Below, in pieces: positions 1-5,002 of a stretch of 5,002 nucleotides of DNA. Under the pieces are notes generated by a model, which was not told the DNA's origin, did not search any database, and saw only the letters and a program-made list of their open reading frames with translations. Made by a program: the position numbers and the translations under genes. The number at the start of each line of letters is the position of its first letter. Position 1 is the first letter of the stretch. The stretch is from Bacteroidales bacterium (GTDB taxonomy: Bacteria > Bacteroidota > Bacteroidia > Bacteroidales > JAADJA01), in contig DAOVYU010000143.1 of the NCBI GenBank assembly GCA_030635465.1, positions 1 to 5,002 on the forward strand. Direction: 5' to 3'.

Positions 1-10
1 AACGTATGTG

Positions 11-30
11 TAAAGTCACTAGTAACTTTA
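11..30. promoter_or_regulatory. Operator-like 20-bp palindrome of unknown role
   Basis: Reading outward from the centre between 20 and 21, nine of ten base pairs are complementary; the only mismatch is C17 opposite A24. The core is ACTAGT, flanked by TAAAGT on the left and ACTTTA on the right. There is no loop, so this is shaped like a dyad site for a dimeric DNA-binding protein rather than a terminator hairpin. It lies in a gene-free stretch at the window edge, and the gene it might control would be to the left, outside the window. A chance match in AT-rich DNA is quite possible. Confidence 0.2.
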
Positions 31-153
31 TTTCTTCTTTATCCATAGGCTAAGGTAACTATATTATGCCAAATAGGTGTTATAAGAGTACCTGTTTATT
101 TATAACTAATTTCTAATTCGCAACCAATGATTTGCTCCTGACTATCATCCAAA
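31..153. other. Non-coding stretch, nothing recognised
   Basis: No open frame of useful length crosses this AT-rich stretch on either strand. I see no match to the Bacteroidota TAnnTTTG promoter element, no tRNA-like fold and no direct repeat. The only structure is a pair of 7-base inverted arms (79-85 and 100-106) made almost entirely of A and T, which is weak. It is probably intergenic sequence between the terminator at 154-181 and a gene to the left of the window. Confidence 0.5.
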
Positions 154-181
154 CAAAAAAGCCAGACAAAATGCCTGGCTT
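154..181 (-). terminator. Rho-independent terminator of the leftward usp block
   Basis: Perfect 7-base inverted arms, AAGCCAG at 159-165 and CTGGCTT at 175-181, enclose a 9-base loop that can gain one further C-G pair (167 with 173). Read on the minus strand, the hairpin is followed at once by a run of T (complement of the A run at 155-160). It starts 28 bases after the usp stop codon. On the plus strand the following T-run is interrupted, so it should work mainly for leftward transcription, though some activity for a convergent gene from the left cannot be excluded. Confidence 0.85.
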
Positions 182-208
182 AGTTTTATATGTTTCAAGA
201 AAATATTT

Positions 209-1045
209 TTAGAGTTTAAAAATCTTTTCCCAGTTATATTTCCGTGGGTTGATACACATTACAGGTATCTGAGAAGTATTGAAGATCATTTCTTCATCAT
301 AACTACCGAGGATAAACTTGGTAAAACTCTTATCAGGGTTGGTCATGATCAGGATCATATCCGACACGGTGGCTGTGGCATAATCAATTGTTTTCTTCGA
401 AAAATCTTTACCATCAGTTTTAGTAATCGTGTATTTTACTCCTTCCTTATCAAAATGATTGGTTATGATTGTAACAGCTTCAGTAAGTTCAGGGTTGTTA
501 ATTTGATACACATGGATTTCTGCATCAAAATTTTTGGCAATAAATGTTGCCCATTTTGTTTTTTCCCATGGACCTGCATCGCTGGTTATTGGTAAAACTA
601 TCTTTTTATATCCTTCAGTAAAAGGTCTTTTTTGAACCACAACAACAGGAACTGGAGAGCTTACAACCACTTTTAAGGCAAAACTACCGGTAACTTTTTG
701 CAATCCAACTTTTCCATGTGTACCTAAATACATCAGGTTTGCTCCAATATCTTTGGCTACTTCACTAATGGTAGTAAAAATATCACCTTCTTCAGCGTAT
801 GTATCCACTTCAATTCCATATTCAGCTTTAACATGTTGTGCAATTGTTTCCAATTTTTGATCAATTGCTTTTGCATCTTCATGCTCTTTTTTAAGCTGAG
901 TTTTGGTGTTTTTATCTATTACATGTAATAATGCCAGTTTGTAATTCAGGTATTTAGCGGCTGCAATACCTTGTTTCATTGCATTTTCAGTTACTTCAGA
1001 AAAATCTGTTGGTACCAGAATAATGTTATTCATTTTTGCTTCCAT
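209..1045 (-). CDS. Universal stress protein, tandem UspA domains
   Basis: A cytoplasmic protein of 278 residues with two UspA-type alpha/beta domains, about 6-138 and 146-266. Usp proteins commonly bind ATP or another adenine nucleotide and help cells through starvation and other stress; no enzyme reaction can be assigned. Domain 1 is well conserved: the first strand ends in VPTDFSE with the nucleotide-contacting Asp14, and the phosphate loop runs from G108-T-H-G111 to G120-S121. Eight residues separate G111 from G120, one fewer than the textbook G-2x-G-9x-G(S/T) spacing, as I recall is usual for Bacteroidota members. Domain 2 keeps the fold pattern (IVLPITSD at 149-156) but has lost the GxxG part of the loop, so it probably does not bind nucleotide the same way. 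The start may be Met5 (codon 1031-1033): homologs begin just before the first strand, and GGAAG stands 5 bases upstream of that codon. Last gene of a leftward block, 76 bases after the HD gene and followed by a strong terminator. Confidence 0.93.
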   Translation of the reverse strand: MEAKMNNIILVPTDFSEVTENAMKQGIAAAKYLNYKLALLHVIDKNTKTQLKKEHEDAKAIDQKLETIAQHVKAEYGIEVDTYAEEGDIFTTISEVAKDIGANLMYLGTHGKVGLQKVTGSFALKVVVSSPVPVVVVQKRPFTEGYKKIVLPITSDAGPWEKTKWATFIAKNFDAEIHVYQINNPELTEAVTIITNHFDKEGVKYTITKTDGKDFSKKTIDYATATVSDMILIMTNPDKSFTKFILGSYDEEMIFNTSQIPVMCINPRKYNWEKIFKL

Positions 1046-1082
1046 AAAATATTAAATTTGGATTACGCCTGATTATTTTAGA

Positions 1083-1090
1083 CAAAAATA
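1083..1090 (-). promoter_or_regulatory. Possible -7 promoter element upstream of usp
   Basis: On the minus strand these bases read TATTTTTG, a full match to the Bacteroidota -7 element TAnnTTTG. It sits in the 76-base gap between the HD gene and the usp gene, 38 to 50 bases before the two candidate start codons. I find no TTTG at the expected -33 distance (about 1110-1115), so support is partial. If real, it would let the stress protein be transcribed independently of the cyclase and HD genes. Confidence 0.3.
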
Positions 1091-1121
1091 GAAATTTTTT
1101 GGTGTAATTGTTCCTTAATAA

Positions 1122-1709
1122 TTATTTTTTTACACACATAAGGGTTTCTAATTCTTTGATGTTTTCTTGTTTTCGTTTGTCTCTGAGATTTTGAGCCGAT
1201 TTGGTGAAATAACTATGGACTTTCAAAAAATGCAATTGTTTTTCATGCCATTCGCGTAAGGACGATATTATTCCATGCAATTGCCACTCATATTGTAATC
1301 GTTGTCCAATTACATAGAGGTCGTCACGACCAAGATAGTCCAGATCAGCATCTGCCATAATTTCTTCCAAATGCGTTTTTGGGGTTTGGGGTATTTCTGT
1401 TGAGCGAATTATTCCCTCAATAATTTTCAGATCCTTTTCGGAATAACCATATTTGGGCAATACTTCACAGGCTATTCTGATGGATGCTTCCTCATGTCCG
1501 TTGTAAGTTTCGAGAAATCCCATATCATGAAACAGTGCGGCTGTTTTTAAAAGCTGTTGGTCATGACCATTCACATTTTCCATCTCTGCTAATCGTATTA
1601 CTGCATCCAATACATCAAGGGTATGATCTACTGTATGGTAATGAAGCTTATCATTCAGTTCATTTTCCAGCCTGTTTAATGTATATTTCTTTGCTCCTTC
1701 AAAATCCAT
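1122..1709 (-). CDS. HD-domain phosphohydrolase, possible cyclic nucleotide phosphodiesterase
   Basis: A soluble 195-residue protein consisting essentially of one HD domain (about 20-125) plus a helical C-terminal part (130-190). HD proteins are metal-dependent phosphohydrolases acting on nucleotides or phosphodiesters. The metal ligands are visible: His29 in the YHTVDHTLDV segment (24-33), the signature His61-Asp62 in ALFHDMGF, and Asp122 in the MADADLDYLGRDD segment; His72 in NGHEEAS is a further candidate ligand. The YHxxxH opening resembles HD proteins related to nucleotide phosphodiesterases. It lacks the (p)ppGpp synthetase domain of RelA/SpoT and is too short for a dGTPase. It starts 48 bases after the stop of the adenylate cyclase gene on the same strand, with no promoter-like match in that gap, which suggests co-transcription. 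Breakdown of the neighbour's product, cAMP, is an attractive inference, but the substrate cannot be read from sequence. An in-frame stop (1722-1724) lies just upstream of the chosen ATG. Confidence 0.88.
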   Translation of the reverse strand: MDFEGAKKYTLNRLENELNDKLHYHTVDHTLDVLDAVIRLAEMENVNGHDQQLLKTAALFHDMGFLETYNGHEEASIRIACEVLPKYGYSEKDLKIIEGIIRSTEIPQTPKTHLEEIMADADLDYLGRDDLYVIGQRLQYEWQLHGIISSLREWHEKQLHFLKVHSYFTKSAQNLRDKRKQENIKELETLMCVKK

Positions 1710-1757
1710 AAAAAAAAGAATATTATCTAAATTAAACGTTCAAATGTTATTATTGTT

Positions 1758-3935
1758 CTAATTCCAATTTATTGACTCAATTCCATCCCAACCATCAGGA
1801 ACACCATGTTCAATAAATTTTTTACATCTAGTTATATAAAGTTCGGCTGTTTGATCGTGGGGATTGATCTTATTAACTTTTTTAAAAAGAGTCAGTGCCT
1901 CTTTGAATTTAACAGATTTATACAGGTTAATACCGTTTGCAAAATCATCCTTTGTTTTTAGTTTGAGTTGTCTGATATCGTCTGAGTCGCCATCAATCAC
2001 TTCAAAAATATATACCGCTTCACTTTTTCCTTTGACTTTTACAATATCTAAAAACCTATAGTTATACTCTGAAGGGGAATTCAGGGTAATCAAAGTGTCC
2101 TGGCTAATGATGATTGAACTTCCATACAACTTTGTTAAACCTTCGAGCCGGGATGTTAAATTAACTGCATCAGAAATCACAGTACCGTCCATCCGGCCTT
2201 CACCACCAACTACACCAAGCATTAAACTACCGCTATGTATGCCAATCCCACTATTTACAACAGGTTTACCAAACTGATCCATCACCTGGTTAAATTGCGA
2301 TAATTTAATCCGCATTTCGATGGCCGCATTGATGGCGTCTTCAGCACTGTCGCTAAAAAGTGCCATGATACTATCACCTATATATTTATCAATAAATCCA
2401 TTGTTATTCCTGATAACTGGCTCCATGTACCCAAGATAATAATTGAGGTAATCAAAGTTTTCTTTGGGAGTCATTTGTTCCGATATCTCAGTAAATGACC
2501 TTATATCGCTGAATAAAACAGTCATCTCTTTCTGAACCTGGTCGCCGAGACTGATATCTACGTAGCTTTTTTTACCAAGAAAATCAAGGAATTGCCTTGG
2601 TACAAACCGGGAATATGCTTCGTTCATACGAGATATATTCTGGATGTATTCGCCTATTTTTAGCGCCATCTCATTATAGCCTTCCGTCAATTCACCAATC
2701 TCATCATTAGTACGGACAATTCCAAAATTATCCAGCTCCCCCTGACCAGTTTGTTTCATGTTTTCAAGCAATTCTTTTACCGGATGCACAATATCCTGTG
2801 TAGACCATTTAACGAAAAACACAATATATATAAATACAATAAAAATGCTACCATATATGCCGATAAACATAACAAAGCTATTGATGGCATTGATGTAGAA
2901 CATAGAGTTAGGAACCGTAAAATTCCCTTCATCATCAGTAAATAAATCACTGAATACCACATAATCGCCAAACAGGATTTCTTTCTGCTCTTCGGAATAT
3001 TCCTGTATGTTGAAATCAGACAGGTTTGTAATACTCAGAAATAAATAAAGAATTACAATGGTTAACGGAAGCAGTGTAGTCATTACTGCTGAAATGATCA
3101 TCCGGTTTCGAATTCGACCAACCCTTAAATTAAAAATTCTTTTACGAAGCTCTTCTTTGCTGTATACATGGTCGATATACCTGATGTGGACCCGGTGTTT
3201 TTCCCAGAAATATACAAACAAAAGGGCCAGGACTGATGCTATAAGAGAGATATAAAAAAAATGGAGAAACCGGTTTCGCTCAAGTTCAGCAGCAAATGTA
3301 TCATCTATATATAATATATAAGCCATGTAAGCATGTGAAATGGCATATGTCAACCCAACAATACTAGCATTTATCAATGGAGATTTTAATAAATATCGTT
3401 TGCAGAATTTGAATAATTTTGGTGAGATTGGTTTGCCTTTTCGTTTACGTGAAAAATAACGCTTAAATGGAAGGTTGAACATGAATCCTAATAAAAAGCT
3501 GATCAGCAATAAATTGAAGAGGAAATTAAAGGCATTACTAATTCGATTGTTGCCCTCTACCATATCTTCACCTGTATCCGTTTTAAAGGTCACTCCTTCA
3601 GATGGGCCGATTGTTACATTTAAATGTTCTGCAGTATCGATCACATTATCTAAATGTCCCTCTAGATTATCAATGAGTGAATCCGGATTTTCAAGGCTCT
3701 TATTAATATAATTTACTATAGCCCGATTGATGGAGTCATTATTAGATTGTATGCTATCTGCAAGTTCCTTTTCATCTGCAAATCTGGCAATGCCTCTTTC
3801 CTTAAGATCAGGTGCATATTTAATATATAAAATAATGATAAAGGGAATGCAAAGCCAATAATAAAGCAAGGTTGAAGAAAGATAAATCCTCAATCCATAA
3901 AATCGTGGAACTTTTTTTATTGGCCTTTGAGCCAT
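1758..3935 (-). CDS. Membrane class III adenylate cyclase with HAMP and TPR-like tail
   Basis: A 725-residue inner-membrane enzyme predicted to make cAMP from ATP. Order of parts: basic N-terminus; six membrane segments at about 22-38, 136-155, 187-210, 223-243, 279-301 and 352-376; HAMP linker about 377-430 (HPVKELL, then DEIGEL at 411-416); class III cyclase domain about 468-646; TPR-like tail 660-710 ending in a VPDGWDG segment. Positive residues flank the cytoplasmic sides, giving extracytoplasmic loops at 39-135 and 302-351 as candidate sensing regions. All catalytic residues are present: metal-binding Asp477 (LFSDIRSFT) and Asp521 (KYIGDS), adenine-selecting Lys517 with Thr585, and transition-state Asn592 and Arg596 (VNLTSR). 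The Lys/Thr pair favours adenylate over guanylate cyclase. The N-terminal sensing region matches no named domain that I recognise. It is the first gene of the leftward block with the HD and usp genes. The start is an ATG in a basic leader; no clear promoter could be found upstream. Confidence 0.94.
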   Translation of the reverse strand: MAQRPIKKVPRFYGLRIYLSSTLLYYWLCIPFIIILYIKYAPDLKERGIARFADEKELADSIQSNNDSINRAIVNYINKSLENPDSLIDNLEGHLDNVIDTAEHLNVTIGPSEGVTFKTDTGEDMVEGNNRISNAFNFLFNLLLISFLLGFMFNLPFKRYFSRKRKGKPISPKLFKFCKRYLLKSPLINASIVGLTYAISHAYMAYILYIDDTFAAELERNRFLHFFYISLIASVLALLFVYFWEKHRVHIRYIDHVYSKEELRKRIFNLRVGRIRNRMIISAVMTTLLPLTIVILYLFLSITNLSDFNIQEYSEEQKEILFGDYVVFSDLFTDDEGNFTVPNSMFYINAINSFVMFIGIYGSIFIVFIYIVFFVKWSTQDIVHPVKELLENMKQTGQGELDNFGIVRTNDEIGELTEGYNEMALKIGEYIQNISRMNEAYSRFVPRQFLDFLGKKSYVDISLGDQVQKEMTVLFSDIRSFTEISEQMTPKENFDYLNYYLGYMEPVIRNNNGFIDKYIGDSIMALFSDSAEDAINAAIEMRIKLSQFNQVMDQFGKPVVNSGIGIHSGSLMLGVVGGEGRMDGTVISDAVNLTSRLEGLTKLYGSSIIISQDTLITLNSPSEYNYRFLDIVKVKGKSEAVYIFEVIDGDSDDIRQLKLKTKDDFANGINLYKSVKFKEALTLFKKVNKINPHDQTAELYITRCKKFIEHGVPDGWDGIESINWN

Positions 3936-4072
3936 ATGACAAAATTTAATTCAAAGAAAGTAAATTTTTCAATAGGTTTGGAGGTGTTTTTACTTATCAA
4001 GTAGTTTTATTTTTAATATTCCCCAGAAAAAAATATATCTTAGCAGTCAGCTCATCCTGAAAAGTAGAAAGT
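3936..4072. other. Divergent intergenic region between cyclase and flavin reductase genes
   Basis: This 137-base AT-rich gap must hold the start signals for both the leftward cyclase gene and the rightward flavin reductase gene. On the plus strand one full -7-like match is present (see 3973-3980). On the minus strand I found only imperfect matches, so no cyclase promoter is called. No convincing palindrome or riboswitch-like fold is visible. Confidence 0.6.
3973..3980 (+). promoter_or_regulatory. Possible -7 promoter element for flavin reductase gene
   Basis: TAGGTTTG matches the Bacteroidota -7 element TAnnTTTG at every fixed position. There is no TTTG 19-21 bases upstream (3948-3954 is AT-rich without it), so only half of the promoter is supported. 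It would give a leader of roughly 85 bases before the ATG at 4073. Confidence 0.3.
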
Positions 4073-4579
4073 ATGTTTAAAGAAATCTCAGTTTATAGAA
4101 TAGAAGAAAATGTTGTTGATTTAATTGGGAAGCAATGGATGCTAATAACTGCAGGGAATAAAGATGCATACAATACCATGACAGCAGCCTGGGGAGGATT
4201 TGGTTTTTTATGGAATGTTCCTGTGACATACATTTTTATCCGACCACAACGTTTTACTTTTGAATTTACAGAAAATAATGATGATTTTACGTTGAGTTTT
4301 TTTGAAAAAAAATATAAAAATATCCTGAGCTATTGCGGAACTCATTCCGGAAGAGATATTGACAAAGCCAAAGAAATGGGATTAATCGTTAAAGAAACCG
4401 AAGCAGGAAATATTTATTTTGAACAGGCAAAATTAGTGGTAGAATGTAATAAATTATATTGTGATGGTTGAAAGCCTGAAGATTTTAAAGACAGATGGAT
4501 TAACAGAAATTATCCCAATAAGGATTATCATCGCATGTACATTGGCAAAGTGAAAAAATGCTGGATAAAAGATGAATAA
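4073..4579 (+). pseudogene. Flavin reductase family (FMN-binding split barrel), interrupted by in-frame TGA
   Basis: The first 132 codons (4073-4468) clearly encode a flavin reductase-like, FMN-binding split-barrel protein of the short Bacteroidota type; such proteins bind FMN and use reduced nicotinamide or pass on reduced flavin, but the partner is unknown. Family landmarks: QWMLITAGN (21-29), NTMTAAWGGFG (34-44), the FMN-contacting FIRPQRFTFEF region (55-65), LSFF (74-77) and SGRDIDKAKE (92-101). A TGA at 4469-4471 then stops the frame within the strand LVVECNKLYCDG. Without any shift, the same frame goes on for 35 codons to TAA at 4577-4579 and contains the family's C-terminal signature NYPNKDYHRMYIG (about 4508-4546). 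Total length would be about 168 residues, as expected for an intact member. Homologs, as I recall them, have Leu at the TGA position, so TTA to TGA is the simplest change. It could be a recent nonsense mutation, a base-call error or, less likely, recoding. The start ATG has an in-frame stop 13 bases upstream (4058-4060). Confidence 0.85.
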
Positions 4580-4590
4580 TATTAATTTAT

Positions 4591-4623
4591 TTTGTATTTA
4601 TGATTGAGTTTACTTTAACTTTG
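4591..4623 (+). promoter_or_regulatory. Bacteroidota-type promoter for DUF6913 gene
   Basis: TTTG at 4591-4594 and TAACTTTG at 4616-4623 match the Bacteroidota sigma-ABfr promoter (-33 TTTG, 19-21 bases, -7 TAnnTTTG) at every fixed position, with a 21-base spacer. It lies in the short gap after the flavin reductase remnant. Transcription would begin around 4628-4632, giving a very short leader if the first ATG (4642) is used, or about 30 bases if the second (4663) is used. Confidence 0.65.
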
Positions 4624-4641
4624 ATTTAATTTTTCAGGAGA

Positions 4642-5002
4642 ATGAGTAGTGTAGTTTTACATATGAAAGAGCGTGTTGGAAAGTTCTTATTCAAGAGCCG
4701 GTTAAAGCAACTTAAACGTAAAAAACAACTGGTTAATTTAAATCAGGCCAGAACGATTTGTATTGCATATAATGTTACCAGCCAGGCAGCATTCCGTACT
4801 GTAAAAACCATGGTGAAGGAATTGACTACCAAACAACGTCAGGTTATGGCCCTGGGATTCATCAACCGGAAGTCGATACCCAATTACTGTGTAGCTGCAA
4901 ATTCGGGTTACTATTTCAATTTAAGGGACCTGAACTGGTATGGAGGCCCAAAAAATGACTATATCAAAGAATTGATTAATAAGGAATTTGATATATTGAT
5001 CG
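4642..5002 (+). CDS. DUF6913-family protein, 3' end outside window
   Basis: The open frame has 120 complete codons and is cut by the window edge. I recognise the pattern of the Bacteroidota family DUF6913, a small protein of unknown function usually about 160-180 residues long. Supporting features: a very basic N-terminal helix (about 8-32, rich in Lys and Arg), then a strand ARTICIAYNV (36-45), a helix with TVKTMVKEL (54-62), a strand VMALGFINRK (69-78), the segment LRDLNWYGGPKN (94-105), and FDILI at the cut end, where homologs continue with Asp. There is no signal peptide. An in-frame TAA at 4627-4629 limits the start to ATG 4642 or ATG 4663. AGGAG ends only one base before 4642, too close for a normal ribosome site, while the second ATG begins MKERVGK, where many homologs start; I give the longer form. 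It has its own promoter-like sequence, so it is probably independent of the broken gene before it. Confidence 0.75.
   Translation, partial: MSSVVLHMKERVGKFLFKSRLKQLKRKKQLVNLNQARTICIAYNVTSQAAFRTVKTMVKELTTKQRQVMALGFINRKSIPNYCVAANSGYYFNLRDLNWYGGPKNDYIKELINKEFDILI

Noticed and set aside
1..48. Open frame running in from the left edge to TAG at 46-48, as the tail of an upstream gene
   Set aside because: Only 15 codons, with no recognisable protein pattern; the palindrome at 11-30 also lies inside it. Not enough to call.
79..106. Inverted repeat GTTATAA / TTATAAC
   Set aside because: Seven-base arms of almost pure A and T with a 14-base gap; expected by chance in this composition and not followed by a T-run.
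1084..1099. Hairpin AAAAAT / ATTTTT in the gap between the HD and usp genes
   Set aside because: Arms contain no G or C, so it would be too weak for a terminator; it also overlaps the possible usp promoter element.
1484..3711. Several plus-strand open frames of 60-78 codons, and a 64-codon minus-strand frame, inside the cyclase and HD genes
   Set aside because: They lie opposite to or out of frame with two well-supported genes, match no protein pattern I know and have no start signals; they are shadows of the real genes.
3979..4005. GGAGG followed by a GTG, as if a small leader peptide
   Set aside because: The frame from GTG 3984 gives six codons before TAG, with nothing to suggest attenuation; it overlaps the possible -7 element and Bacteroidota rarely rely on such sites.
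4469..4471. TGA read as tryptophan or glycine in an alternative genetic code
   Set aside because: All 16 or so Trp codons in the genes of this window are TGG, and no other gene has an internal TGA. A low-GC genome with reassigned TGA would use it often. The families also point to Bacteroidota, which use the standard bacterial code.
4469..4520. TGA as a selenocysteine codon
   Set aside because: No stem-loop of the bacterial SECIS kind is visible just after the TGA, and I know of no redox Cys at this place in the family; Leu is expected.

Overview
The window looks like an ordinary chromosomal piece of a Bacteroidota genome, probably in the Bacteroidales/Marinilabiliales neighbourhood. The evidence is AT-rich sequence, protein families that are typically bacteroidotal (two-domain Usp with a GTHG...GSxALKV loop, the short Bacteroidota flavin reductase, the DUF6913 family), few Shine-Dalgarno-like sites, and promoter-like matches to the Bacteroidota -33/-7 consensus (TTTG / TAnnTTTG). 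I see no tRNA, rRNA, insertion sequence, CRISPR array or phage gene.

Layout. Positions 1-153 hold no gene I can recognise, only an operator-like palindrome at 11-30. A rho-independent terminator at 154-181 closes a leftward block of three genes. Read in the direction of transcription these are a six-pass membrane class III adenylate cyclase (3935-1758), a small HD-domain phosphohydrolase (1709-1122) and a tandem universal stress protein (1045-209). The gaps are 48 and 76 bases. All three lie on the same strand and the block ends in one good terminator, so they may be co-transcribed, with a possible extra internal promoter before the usp gene.

A 137-base divergent intergenic region (3936-4072) separates this block from a rightward flavin reductase gene. 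That gene has an in-frame TGA at 4469-4471. Recognisable family sequence continues in the same frame to a TAA at 4577-4579, so it is best described as a pseudogene, or a gene with a premature stop or sequence error. A near-consensus Bacteroidota promoter (4591-4623) then leads into a DUF6913-family gene that runs off the right edge.

How the genes may work together. The cyclase keeps every catalytic residue for making cAMP from ATP (two metal Asp, a Lys/Thr adenine-selective pair, the Asn/Arg transition-state pair) and carries membrane, HAMP and TPR-like regions. The HD protein is a candidate phosphohydrolase or phosphodiesterase. The Usp is a candidate nucleotide-binding stress protein, and some mycobacterial Usps bind cAMP. 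A make / break / sense arrangement around cAMP is therefore a reasonable hypothesis for 209-3935, but only the cyclase assignment is directly supported by catalytic residues. The flavin reductase and DUF6913 genes have no visible link to it.
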